A stretch of DNA of 64,000 nt, from positions 248,001 to 312,000 of the forward strand of contig NC_015556.1 in NCBI RefSeq assembly GCF_000213805.1, given 5' to 3'. Within the stretch, counting starts at the first letter, position 1; each line of letters opens with the position of its first letter. Below, piece by piece: positions 35,064 to 42,861 of the stretch. Source of the stretch: Pseudomonas fulva 12-X. Lineage in GTDB: Bacteria; Pseudomonadota; Gammaproteobacteria; Pseudomonadales; Pseudomonadaceae. A model generated the notes under the pieces. That model was not told the origin of the DNA, did no database searches, and was given only the letters and a program-made list of their open reading frames with translations. The position numbers and the translations under genes were made by a program.

Positions 35064-35131
35064 ATGGCGCGCCATCGAGAAATTCGTTCTGGTCAGAACC
35101 AGCGATGCCCGGCGCAGTGCCGGGCATCGCT
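35064..35131 (-). repeat. Three consecutive hairpins in the hcp-tagJ gap
   Basis: Downstream of hcp lie, on the plus strand from left to right, ATGGCGCGCCAT (35064-35075), GTTCTGGTCAGAAC (35086-35099), and a 13-bp perfect stem AGCGATGCCCGGC with GCCGGGCATCGCT (35101-35113 with 35119-35131, loop GCAGT). No T tract follows. They could stabilise the hcp message or reduce read-through into tagJ. Confidence 0.7.
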
Positions 35132-35154
35132 GTGTACCCGCAAGGCGGGCGGTG

Positions 35155-35643
35155 TTACACCTTGACGTTCTGGCGGATGTTCCAGCCGTATTTGACCGGG
35201 CCGCCGTCTTTGGCGCCGTCGGCTTTCTGCGGCTGGTAGTCGACCAGCACCTGAGCGAAGTTCAGGGTGACGTTCTCGGTCAGGCGATCTTCGCCACCGC
35301 TGCCGCCGGTGCTGATGGACGACACCAGCACTTCCTTCAGGGTGATGATCAGGTACTCGACCTGTGAGTCGCCGCCGGCCTTGCGGACGGTCAGCTTGGC
35401 TTCCGGATAATGCTTGCCGCTGGAGCAGGCCATCATCAGGTTGGGGCTGGACTTGTCGACGTACTTGGTCAGCGACAGATCCTGGATATTGACCTTGCCG
35501 GCACCGCCGCCACCGCCGACGTGCATGGAGCCGGACTGGCTCATGCCCCAGCTCCAGGCCAGTACGTCGATTTCGTCAGCGTGGGCCTTGTCCTTGGACT
35601 CACCCTTGACGTCGCCAATCTTGATGAACATATCAACAGCCAT
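35155..35643 (-). CDS. hcp: T6SS tube protein Hcp (TssD)
   Basis: 162 aa, the same length as P. aeruginosa Hcp1, and nearly the same sequence by memory: MAVDMFIKIGDVKGESKDK, EIDVLAWSWGMSQSGSMH, ASTGGSGGEDRLTENV-like SISTGGSGGEDRLTENV, and the end GGPVKYGWNIRQNVKV. Hcp hexamers stack into the inner tube and chaperone small effectors. Start ATG 35643 is the second of two adjacent ATGs; it has the better distance from AGGAGGA and gives the family N-terminus. Hairpins flank the gene on both sides. Confidence 0.97.
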   Translation of the reverse strand: MAVDMFIKIGDVKGESKDKAHADEIDVLAWSWGMSQSGSMHVGGGGGAGKVNIQDLSLTKYVDKSSPNLMMACSSGKHYPEAKLTVRKAGGDSQVEYLIITLKEVLVSSISTGGSGGEDRLTENVTLNFAQVLVDYQPQKADGAKDGGPVKYGWNIRQNVKV

Positions 35644-35683
35644 CATTCCTCCTTTCGTGGCTTTTGCCACTCTGTTTCAGCTA

Positions 35684-35701
35684 CGCCCGCCGGTGCGGGC
35701 G
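35684..35701 (-). repeat. Hairpin in the tssC-hcp gap
   Basis: A 7-bp stem CGCCCGC / GCGGGCG (35684-35690 with 35695-35701), loop CGGT, just upstream of hcp in the transcript. No T tract follows. It is a candidate mRNA processing or 5'-stability element for hcp. Confidence 0.5.
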
Positions 35702-35716
35702 CCACAGTGACGAGCC

Positions 35717-37210
35717 TCAGGCCCCCTTGGCCGAAGGCAGTTTGGATACCAGGCGCAGCGACACGGTCAGCCCTTCGAGCTGATAGTGCGGGCGCAGATA
35801 GAACTTGGAGCTGTAGTAGCCCGGGTTGCCCTCGATCTCCTCGACCACCACTTCGGCTTCGGCCAGTGGGTGCTGGGCCTTGGTGGTTTCGGTGGAGTGC
35901 GCCGGGTCACCGTCGACGTAGTTGAGGATCCAGTCCTGCAACCAGCGCTGCATCTCGTCGCGCTCTTTGAACGAGCCGATCTTGTCGCGCACGATGCACT
36001 TCAGGTAGTGGGCGAAGCGGCAGGTGGCGAACAGGTACGGCAGGCGCGCGGCCAAGTTGGCGTTGGCGGTGGCGTCCGGATCGTCGTACTCGGCCGGCTT
36101 GTGCAGCGACTGGGCGCCGATGAAGGCGGCCAGGTCGGTGTTCTTCTTGTGCAGCAGCGGCATGAAACCGTTCTTCGCCAGCTCGGCCTCGCGGCGGTCG
36201 GAGATGGCGATCTCGGTCGGGCACTTCATGTCCACGCCACCGTCGTCGGTGGGGAAGGTGTGCGCCGGCAGGTTCGGCACTTCACCGCCCGACTCCACGC
36301 CGCGGATGCGCGAGCACCAGCCGTAGAGCTTGAACGAACGGTTGATGTTGACCGCCATGGCGTACGCCGAGTTGGCCCAGGTGTACTTGCTGCTGTCGGC
36401 GCCGTCGGTTTCTTCCTCGAAGGCGAACTCTTCAACCGGGTCGGTCTTCGCGCCGTAGGGCTGACGCGCCAGGAAGCGCGGCATGGTCAGACCGATGTAG
36501 CGCGAATCCTCGGAGTCACGCAGCGAGCGCCAGCCGGCGTATTCGGGCGTGGTGAAGATCTTGGTCAGGTCGCGCGGGTTGGACAGCTCCTGCCAGGAAC
36601 CCATGCCCATGACCGTCGGCGAGGCCGCGGAAATGAACGGCGAGTGCATGGCCGCGGAGATCTTGGCGATCTCGCCGAGCAGTTCGACATCGGGCGGCGA
36701 CTGGTCGAAGTAGTAGTCGCCCACCAGGCAGCCGTAGGGCTCGCCACCGAACTGACCGTATTCCTCTTCGTAGAGCTTCTTGAAGATCGGGCTCTGGTCC
36801 CAGGCGGTGCCCTTGAATTTCTTCAGGGTCTTGTGCAGCTCGGTCTTGGAGATGTTGAGCACGCGGATCTTCAGCTGCTCGTCGGTCTCGGTGTTGTTGA
36901 CCAGGTAGTGCAGGCCACGCCAGGCGCTTTCCAGCTGCTGGAAATCCGGGTGGTGCATGATCAGGTTGACCTGGGCGGTGAGCTTGGCGTCGATCGCGGC
37001 GATGATCGATTCCACCGACTTGATGGCGTCGTCGGAGATCAGGTCGGTCTTGCTCAGGGCATGCTCGGCCAGGGTGCGCACGGCGGTTTCCACCGCTTCA
37101 CGGGCGCGCTCGGTCTTGGGTTTGAATTCCTGCAGCAGCAGCGAGGCGAATTCGCTGGTCTGTTCGGAGGTGGCGAGCGACTGTTCGGACGCCTGGGTCT
37201 GTTGGCTCAT
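35717..37210 (-). CDS. tssC: T6SS contractile sheath large subunit TssC
   Basis: 497 aa. With TssB it builds the contractile sheath. Typical features: SLLLQEFKPKTERAREAVE near the N-terminus, HPDFQQLESAWRGLHYLVN, KFKGTAWDQSPIFKKLYEEE, EYGQFGGEPYGCLVGDYYFD, WRSLRDSEDSRYIGLTMPRF, and the C-terminal NPGYYSSKFYLRPHYQLEGL. Length and sequence fit the H1-type TssC1. ATG 37210 follows AGAGGACG. It is cytoplasmic. The next genes are tssB upstream and hcp downstream. Confidence 0.97.
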   Translation of the reverse strand: MSQQTQASEQSLATSEQTSEFASLLLQEFKPKTERAREAVETAVRTLAEHALSKTDLISDDAIKSVESIIAAIDAKLTAQVNLIMHHPDFQQLESAWRGLHYLVNNTETDEQLKIRVLNISKTELHKTLKKFKGTAWDQSPIFKKLYEEEYGQFGGEPYGCLVGDYYFDQSPPDVELLGEIAKISAAMHSPFISAASPTVMGMGSWQELSNPRDLTKIFTTPEYAGWRSLRDSEDSRYIGLTMPRFLARQPYGAKTDPVEEFAFEEETDGADSSKYTWANSAYAMAVNINRSFKLYGWCSRIRGVESGGEVPNLPAHTFPTDDGGVDMKCPTEIAISDRREAELAKNGFMPLLHKKNTDLAAFIGAQSLHKPAEYDDPDATANANLAARLPYLFATCRFAHYLKCIVRDKIGSFKERDEMQRWLQDWILNYVDGDPAHSTETTKAQHPLAEAEVVVEEIEGNPGYYSSKFYLRPHYQLEGLTVSLRLVSKLPSAKGA

Positions 37211-37222
37211 CGTGGCGTCCTC

Positions 37223-37741
37223 TTAGGCTTGCGGCTCGTTGTCTTGGGGCTTGGGCGCACTGGCCAGGGCCTGCAGCAGGGCCGGGTCCTTGATCGCCTT
37301 GATGATCAGCTCTTCGGCACCGGTCTTGCCGTCCATGTAGGTCAGCAGGTTGGCGAGCTGGGTGCGCGCTTCGAGCAGCTGGTTGAGCGAGTCGACCTTA
37401 CGGGCGATGGCCGCCGGGCTGAAGTCGTCCATGCTCTCGAAGGTGATGTCCAGGCTCAGGTTGCCTTCACCAGTCAGGGCGTTGGGCACGTGGAAAGCCG
37501 CGCGCGGCTTCATGGCCTTGAGGCGTGAGTCGAAGTTGTCGGCGTCGATTTCCAGGAACTTGCGGTCGGCGACGGCGGCCAACGGCTCTTCCGGCTTGCC
37601 GGCGAGGTCTGCCATCACGCCCATGACGAAGGGCAACTGCACCTTTTTCTCGGCGCCGTACAGCTCAACGTCGTACTCGATCTGCACCCGCGGGGCGCGG
37701 TTGCGCGCGATGAATTTCTGGCTGCTGGTGGTGTTACTCAT
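37223..37741 (-). CDS. tssB: T6SS contractile sheath small subunit TssB
   Basis: 172 aa. Pairs with TssC in the sheath and carries the ClpV/TagJ contact. N-terminal SQKFIARNRAPRVQIEYDVE, then LPFVMGVMADLAG, RKFLEIDADNFDSRLKAM and IARKVDSLNQLLEART. Start ATG 37741 (MSNTTSSQKF) with AGGAGGAGC upstream; an in-frame ATG 24 bases earlier has no ribosome site. tssC follows 12 bp on. Its own upstream region, 261 bp to tssA, is mostly a MITE-like element. Confidence 0.96.
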   Translation of the reverse strand: MSNTTSSQKFIARNRAPRVQIEYDVELYGAEKKVQLPFVMGVMADLAGKPEEPLAAVADRKFLEIDADNFDSRLKAMKPRAAFHVPNALTGEGNLSLDITFESMDDFSPAAIARKVDSLNQLLEARTQLANLLTYMDGKTGAEELIIKAIKDPALLQALASAPKPQDNEPQA

Positions 37742-37831
37742 GTTGCTCCTCCTGTGCATGGGCACTGGCTTCTGCGGCCAATGGCCGGTAGCTGTGTGCG
37801 TAGGCCTTCCCTGAAGATCCGCCGCACGTTA

Positions 37832-38002
37832 TCAGGCTGTTGAAAAACTACCTACGTTGCCGCCGCGTCGTTGAAAACAGCCTCGGATGCGAGTCCAATC
37901 AAAATGCTCATGTACAACTCGTACACTCCGCTTTTTCGGCTGTTTTCGCGGGGCCGCCTAGGCCTAGCGTCGGCTGCCTCGCCTACGTTTTTCAACGGCC
38001 TG
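37832..38002. mobile_element. 170-bp fold-back MITE-like element between tssA and tssB
   Basis: Terminal inverted repeats: left CAGGCTGTTGAAAAAC (37833-37848); the right end, on the complementary strand, CAGGCCGTTGAAAAAC (38002-37987), 15 of 16 identical. Inside are a second pair GAAAACAGCC / GGCTGTTTTC (37873-37882, 37938-37947) and a central dyad TGTAC-AACTC-GTACA (37911-37925), so almost the whole element can fold on itself. No transposase frame. TTA borders both sides (37829-37831, 38003-38005), a possible target duplication; the right TTA is the tssA stop codon. Confidence 0.78.
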
Positions 38003-39043
38003 TTAGTCGTATTCGGGTCCGCGCAGGTTTTCGAACTGCGACATACCGTCGGGAATCAGATTGCGCACGATTTCCGCGAAATCCGCGGTGACCAGCTTCT
38101 GCGCGCGCGTCAGTAAGACCGGGACCGGGCTGGAAGGTTCGTGCTGGGCGTAATATTCGAGCAGGCGATCGAGGGTACGCAGCACGTCGTCGCGGCTGGC
38201 GATCCGGCCGGGTGCGGCAGGCGCCTGGCGCGCTGCTGGTGGCGCACTGCTTTGGGCGTCACCGGCGTCGCTGTCGGTGGGCATTTCTTCGCTGCTGTAA
38301 GACGACTCATCGTCGCCAGCGGGCGCCTGGTCGTTGAAGATCTGCCGGGCGTGGCGCAGCACCTGCTTGAGTGATTCGAGATTGGCACTTTGCGCTGAGC
38401 CGACGCGCTCGCTGAGCAGGCCCTCGATATCGGCCAGGGCCGCGGCGGCCTCGTCGAGGGCGACGCGGGTGCTGTCGAGCAGCTCGGCATCGGTGTCCAG
38501 GAAGGCGCCGCGCAGTTGTTCGGGCGACAGGGTTTCGCTGGAGAAACGCTGCAGGTCGGCGGCGTTCAGGGCGGCGCGAATGCTCACCGCACCGAAGGCC
38601 CGCGAGCGGGTGATGCTGGCTTCGCGCAGCAGCACGATCACCGGCTCGGCGCTCAGGGCATTGAGTGCGTTGATGCGGATGGTCGGGTCGTTGTCATCAT
38701 CGGCGTCGAGCTGCGGGTAGACGCCTTCCCAGAACTGGGTCAGCAGCTCGCGTACCAGGGTCAGGCCCTGGGCCAGGCCATTCAGGCCCTCGAGGGCGAT
38801 GGCGCTCTGCAGGTACAGGCTGGCCAGGCGCAAGTCCTTGCTGCGGGCGAACAGGTCGCTGGCGCGTTCGCGCACCTGGCGCCAGTCCGGCGGCTCGGCA
38901 GCGATGACCGACTGGCCCATCTGCCGTTCCGGCTGGCCCTGGGCGAGGCGCTCGAGCTCGAGAAAGTCGGCGTCGTATTCGAGGTCTTCGCCGTGCGGCG
39001 TCTCGTCGGATACCGGGTTGAGCAGGTGCGACACATCCACCAC
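38003..39043 (-). CDS. tssA: T6SS assembly protein TssA (ImpA-type)
   Basis: About 346 aa from GTG 39043 (VVDVSHLLNPVSDETPHGED), preceded by GGAG; a longer reading to ATG 39118 has an Arg-rich, unlikely N-terminus. The ImpA N-terminal domain shows GEDLEYDADFLELERLAQG, PPDWRQVRERASDLFARSKD and FWEGVYPQLDADDDNDPTIR. The C-terminal part ends MSQFENLRGPEYD. TssA1 caps or organises tube-sheath polymerisation at the baseplate. It is the first gene of the minus-strand arm. Its stop codon directly abuts the MITE-like element, so the element's insertion may have reset the C-terminus. The start codon choice (39043 or GTG 39040) is uncertain. Confidence 0.92.
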   Translation of the reverse strand: MVDVSHLLNPVSDETPHGEDLEYDADFLELERLAQGQPERQMGQSVIAAEPPDWRQVRERASDLFARSKDLRLASLYLQSAIALEGLNGLAQGLTLVRELLTQFWEGVYPQLDADDDNDPTIRINALNALSAEPVIVLLREASITRSRAFGAVSIRAALNAADLQRFSSETLSPEQLRGAFLDTDAELLDSTRVALDEAAAALADIEGLLSERVGSAQSANLESLKQVLRHARQIFNDQAPAGDDESSYSSEEMPTDSDAGDAQSSAPPAARQAPAAPGRIASRDDVLRTLDRLLEYYAQHEPSSPVPVLLTRAQKLVTADFAEIVRNLIPDGMSQFENLRGPEYD

Positions 39044-39173
39044 GTCAGGTGTTCTCCATGTCAGGCCCAGGGGTCGAATGAGCGCTCGCCGCGTGACAGC
39101 CAGGCGGCCCTTGCTCATGACGAAAAGCGGCTAAATGCCACTATTCAGGCGGGGTTCGGTGCAGATCGGCGCC

Positions 39174-39203
39174 ATTCTCCGAGCGCTCTTTGAGCATTGT
39201 CAA
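39174..39203 (-). promoter_or_regulatory. Candidate sigma-70 promoter for tssA operon
   Basis: On the minus strand a perfect -35 TTGACA (39203-39198) is followed after 18 bases by GAGAAT (39179-39174), four of six matches to the -10 consensus. It lies about 130 bp upstream of the tssA start, giving a leader of over 100 nt. Confidence 0.4.
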
Positions 39204-39298
39204 GCGAGGGCAAGGCGGTAGAAACTGTCGCGATGCACAGTATTTCGGTCTTCTGTGCGGTGACTCACAACCGCCTCGAATTTATTCCCGTCCGACCA

Positions 39299-39327
39299 TT
39301 GAACCGTCTTGATTAAGGGAAAAAAAT
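39299..39327 (+). promoter_or_regulatory. Candidate sigma-70 promoter for fha operon
   Basis: TTGAAC (39299-39304), 17-base spacer, AAAAAT (39322-39327), in a locally AT-rich patch about 75 bp upstream of fha. Both boxes are imperfect. Confidence 0.3.
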
Positions 39328-39402
39328 AGAGCGCTTTGGCTATTGACGATGGTCCTCGTCAGTGGCGTTTCTGTTTTTCCGGCCGCACTGCAAGGAGTCG
39401 CA

Positions 39403-40983
39403 ATGCCGTTGCGCTTGTTCATCACCACGTACCACAAGCTGACCCCGGGGCAACGGGCGGAGGTCGAGCTCGATCGCGGTGAGCTGAAGATCGGGCGCAG
39501 CGCCGGCAACGACTGGGTGCTGCCCGACCCCGAGCGTCTGGTGTCCAGCCAGCACTGCGTGATCCAGTACCGCGACGGCACCTACTACATCACCGATACC
39601 AGCACCAACGGGGTGATCCTGCAGAACGCCGGCACGCGTCTGCGCCGCGGCAGCAGCGAGCCGCTGCAAGACGGCGAGGTGCTGAAGATCGGCGAATACG
39701 AGATTCGCGTGCAGATCAGCGGGATCAGCGTTGCCCCGACTGCGCCGCCGGCATCCGGTATGGCCGACGACCCATTCAACAGTTTCGAGGCGCTGCTCAG
39801 CCGCAGTGCCCAGCCGCTGGAAATGCCGCCGGTCAATCCCGCGCCGACCGCCCCGGCGCCGCGTCGCGATTCGCCATTCGATACCAAGCCGGATCTGTTC
39901 GATTTTCTCAGCCCGCCGCCGGCCGTGGCGCCGTCGGTGTCCGATCACGTGCCGGCCCAGCAGCATGACTTCCGGCCGCCGCGCCCGACGCAACCGGCGC
40001 CTGCGGTGTTGCCTGTCGAGCTGCCTGAAGCCGCACCAGCCTCGGTGATTCCGGCGGACTGGGATCCGTTCGCCGACTTGCAGGCCGCGGCGAAGCCCCA
40101 GCCGATTCCCGATCCCTTTGCCGCGCCGCCCAGGGTGGACGCGCCGCAGATTCCGGACCCCTTCGCCGCTCCGCCGCAAGCCGAGGCGCCGCCGATCCCG
40201 GATCCGTTCGCCGACCTGGCGCCGCTGCCGGCCGTGGAAATCCCCGCGTTTACCGTGGAACAGCCGCCAGTTGAGCCGGTTCAGCCGCCGCCGGTTGCCG
40301 AGCCGGTGGCGAAACCCCAGCCTGCACCTGCACCTGCACCTGCACCTGCACCTGCACCTGCACCTGCACCTACAGCGCCGTCGGCCGTTGACGATGGCGA
40401 GCTGATGGAAGCTTTCCTGCGCGGCGCCGGCCTGCAGCATCTGCGTCTGGACCGCGCAGCGGCCGTGGCGCAGATGGAGGCTATCGGCCGCAGCTACCGG
40501 CTGATGGTCGAGGGACTGATCGACGTGTTGCGCGCCCGTGCCAGCCTCAAGGGCGAGTTCCGCATGGCGCAGACCATGATCCAGCCGGTGCAGAACAACC
40601 CGCTGAAGTTCGCGCCCAACGTCGACGAAGCGCTGCTCATGTTGCTGCGTCACGACAACCAGGCGTTCATGGCGCCGGACCAGGCGGTGGGCGAGAGTTT
40701 CGACGACCTGCGTGCCCACCAGCTGGCGCTGATGGCGGGCGTGCAGGCCGCCATCAAATATTTGCTCGCGCGCTTTGAACCGCGTGAGCTGGAAGGGCGT
40801 CTGAACAAGCCGAGCGGGCTCTCGGCACTGCTGCCCAATGGCCGTCGGGCGCATTACTGGGAGCTGTTCACCGAGCTGTACGCGACCATCTCCCAGGAGG
40901 CCGAGGACGGTTTCCAGGAGCTGTTCGGCCGTGAATTCAGCCGCGCCTACGAAGAACACATTGCGAGATTGCGAGGCCGTTGA
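39403..40983 (+). CDS. fha1: T6SS FHA-domain phosphoprotein Fha (TagH)
   Basis: 526 aa. The FHA domain (about residues 15-105) has LKIGRSAGNDWVLPD, VSSQHCVIQY and TSTNGVILQN, the residues that read phosphothreonine. A long Pro-rich disordered linker (about 120-330) includes repeated IPDPFA units and a (Pro-Ala)9 run from a hexanucleotide repeat. The C-terminal conserved domain starts near VDDGELMEAFLRGAGLQHL. PpkA phosphorylates Fha to activate H1-T6SS, and PppA reverses this. ATG 39403 follows AAGGAG. It is the first gene of the plus-strand arm. Confidence 0.93.
   Translation: MPLRLFITTYHKLTPGQRAEVELDRGELKIGRSAGNDWVLPDPERLVSSQHCVIQYRDGTYYITDTSTNGVILQNAGTRLRRGSSEPLQDGEVLKIGEYEIRVQISGISVAPTAPPASGMADDPFNSFEALLSRSAQPLEMPPVNPAPTAPAPRRDSPFDTKPDLFDFLSPPPAVAPSVSDHVPAQQHDFRPPRPTQPAPAVLPVELPEAAPASVIPADWDPFADLQAAAKPQPIPDPFAAPPRVDAPQIPDPFAAPPQAEAPPIPDPFADLAPLPAVEIPAFTVEQPPVEPVQPPPVAEPVAKPQPAPAPAPAPAPAPAPAPTAPSAVDDGELMEAFLRGAGLQHLRLDRAAAVAQMEAIGRSYRLMVEGLIDVLRARASLKGEFRMAQTMIQPVQNNPLKFAPNVDEALLMLLRHDNQAFMAPDQAVGESFDDLRAHQLALMAGVQAAIKYLLARFEPRELEGRLNKPSGLSALLPNGRRAHYWELFTELYATISQEAEDGFQELFGREFSRAYEEHIARLRGR
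40321..40374 (+). repeat. Hexanucleotide tandem repeat in fha
   Basis: Eight perfect CCTGCA copies followed by one CCTACA, in frame, encoding Pro-Ala pairs in the Fha linker. Slippage by one unit changes linker length by two residues without a frameshift. Confidence 0.95.
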
Positions 40984-41038
40984 GGCCAAAGGGCCCGCCC
41001 TATCGAGGCGGGCCAGCGGTAACCATCGAGGAAGCGTT

Positions 41039-41506
41039 ATGCCAAGGATTTTGCCACTGCTGGTTTTCGTGTTGCTCAGCGCCTGCGCGTCGGGGCCGAA
41101 GGAGCCGGTGCCCACCACCGTCGAGTTGCAGCTACAGGCCAGCCGCGACCTCAACCCGGCGCTCGACAGCGTAGCCTCGCCGGTCTGGGTGCAGATCTAC
41201 CAGCTGCGCAATGCCTCGACCTTTTCCCGTGCCGATTTCTTCTCGCTGGTCGATCGCGCCGACGCCACCCTGGCTGGCGAGCTGATCGAAACCGAGCGTT
41301 TCGTGGTGCGCCCCGGCGAAACCCAGCGCAAGTCACTGACCCTCGACGACGCTACCCGCCACCTCGGCGTGGTGGTGGCCTACCGCGCCCTCGACCGTTC
41401 GATCTGGCGCCAGGTCATCGAAATTCCTGCCCATCAGGCCAGCGCCCTGCGCCTGCAGCTGGACGCCTATGCCATCAGCGCCACGCCGCTGACCCCCCTT
41501 GAGTGA
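41039..41506 (+). CDS. tssJ: T6SS outer-membrane lipoprotein TssJ
   Basis: 155 aa lipoprotein: lipobox LLSACASG with C16. Mature part has the TssJ pattern TTVELQLQASRDLNPALDS, SPVWVQIYQLRNASTFSRAD, FFSLVDRADATLAGEL and RFVVRPGETQ. It sits on the inner leaflet of the outer membrane and binds the periplasmic end of TssM, starting membrane-complex assembly. ATG 41039 follows GAGGAAG. It is 55 bp after fha and 14 bp before tssK. Confidence 0.95.
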   Translation: MPRILPLLVFVLLSACASGPKEPVPTTVELQLQASRDLNPALDSVASPVWVQIYQLRNASTFSRADFFSLVDRADATLAGELIETERFVVRPGETQRKSLTLDDATRHLGVVVAYRALDRSIWRQVIEIPAHQASALRLQLDAYAISATPLTPLE

Positions 41507-41520
41507 CTGGAGACCCGTTC

Positions 41521-42855
41521 ATGTCCTGGAACAATCGTGTGGTTTGGTCGGAGGGAATGTTCCTGCGACCGCAGCACTTCCAGCAGCAGGATCGCTATAT
41601 CGAAACCCTGGTCGAAAGCCGCAGCCATGCCGTGCAGCCCGGCGCCTGGGGCTTTTCCCAACTGCTGATCGACAGCGCCCTGCTGGCCCAGGGCAAGCTG
41701 GCGATCCTCTCGGCGCGCGGCCTGCTGCCGGACGGCACGCCCTTCAACATTCCCGAGAGCGACGCCGCGCCGGCGCCCTTGAACATCGATGAGAACCTGC
41801 GCGACGGCATCGTCTACCTGGCCCTGCCGCTGCGCCGTGCCGGCCTGCGCGACACCGTGGAAGCCGGCGAGCCGCTCGGCTCGGCGCGCTACCTGAGCAG
41901 CGTGCATGAAGTGCGTGACGACAACTCCTCGCTGGAAAGCCGCGCGCCGGTGGCCATCGGTTCCCTGGCACTGCGCCTGATCACCGAGCGTGACGGCCTC
42001 GACGAGCACGCCGCCGTGGGCGTGGTGCGCGTGGTGGAAAAACGCGAGGACCGCAGCCTGCTGCTCGACGACAGCTACATTCCGCCGCTGCTCGACGTCA
42101 GTGCCTCGCGGCCGCTGGCCGGGTTTCGCAACGAACTGCTCGGCCTGCTGCACCAGCGTGGTGAAGCCCTGGCCGGGCGGGTGGTCGCCTCCGGTGCCGG
42201 CGGCGCCTCGGAGATCGCCGATTTCCTGCTGCTGCAACTGGTCAACCGCGCCCAGCCGCTGGTCGCGCACCTGGCGCGCATCGCCCCGCTGCACCCGGAA
42301 GTGCTGTACCGCGAACTGGTGGCCCTCGCCGGTGAATTCTCGACCTTCACCGCCGCCGAACGCCGGCCAGGCGAGTACCCGGTGTACGAACACGACGACC
42401 TGACCAGCACCTTCGCACCGGTGATGCTGGCGTTGCGTCAGGCGCTATCGATGGTCATCGACAGCCGCGCGATCCCGATTCCCATCGTCGAGAAATCCTA
42501 CGGCGTGCACGTGGCGATGCTCGCCGACAAATCGCTGCTCGACTCGGCCAGTTTCATCCTCGTGGTGCGCGCCGACGTGCCGGGCGAGAGCCTGCGCGGG
42601 CATTTCCCGCAACAGGCCAAGATCGGCTCGGTGGAGCACATCCGCGACCTGGTCAACCTGCAGTTGCCGGGCATCGGCCTGCTGCCGCTACCGGTGGCGC
42701 CGCGCCAGCTGCCGTACCACGCCGGTTCCAACTACTTCGAACTGGACCGGGGCAGCGATCACTGGAAGCAGCTGATCCATTCCGGCGGTTTCGCTTTCCA
42801 TATCGCAGGCCAGTTCCCGGGCCTGAACCTGGCCTTCTGGGCCATCCGAGGCTGA
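41521..42855 (+). CDS. tssK: T6SS baseplate-membrane adaptor TssK
   Basis: 444 aa. The N-terminus MSWNNRVVWSEGMFLRPQHF is the family hallmark. TssK trimers connect baseplate wedges (TssFGE) to the cytoplasmic parts of TssL and TssM. Other family pieces: FLLLQLVNRAQPLVAHLARI, HPEVLYRELVALAGEFSTFT and the C-terminal FHIAGQFPGLNLAFWAIRG. ATG 41521 is chosen over an in-frame start 18 bases upstream. Six bases separate it from tssL. Confidence 0.96.
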   Translation: MSWNNRVVWSEGMFLRPQHFQQQDRYIETLVESRSHAVQPGAWGFSQLLIDSALLAQGKLAILSARGLLPDGTPFNIPESDAAPAPLNIDENLRDGIVYLALPLRRAGLRDTVEAGEPLGSARYLSSVHEVRDDNSSLESRAPVAIGSLALRLITERDGLDEHAAVGVVRVVEKREDRSLLLDDSYIPPLLDVSASRPLAGFRNELLGLLHQRGEALAGRVVASGAGGASEIADFLLLQLVNRAQPLVAHLARIAPLHPEVLYRELVALAGEFSTFTAAERRPGEYPVYEHDDLTSTFAPVMLALRQALSMVIDSRAIPIPIVEKSYGVHVAMLADKSLLDSASFILVVRADVPGESLRGHFPQQAKIGSVEHIRDLVNLQLPGIGLLPLPVAPRQLPYHAGSNYFELDRGSDHWKQLIHSGGFAFHIAGQFPGLNLAFWAIRG

Positions 42856-42861
42856 TGCGCG

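Larger units (their letters stand above)
39044..39402. other. 359-bp divergent regulatory region of the two T6SS arms
   Basis: Holds the promoters of both tssA (minus) and fha (plus), no gene. Two candidate promoters are listed separately. In P. aeruginosa the corresponding region is under post-transcriptional RsmA control; the fha leader here has CAAGGAG at its ribosome site and the tssA leader CATGGAG, GGA-containing sites that could serve RsmA, but no loop structure was verified. Confidence 0.6.

Noticed and set aside
40321..40374. CCTGCA tandem copies as a CRISPR or intergenic repeat
   Set aside because: There are no spacers, and the repeat is in frame inside fha, coding for Pro-Ala.
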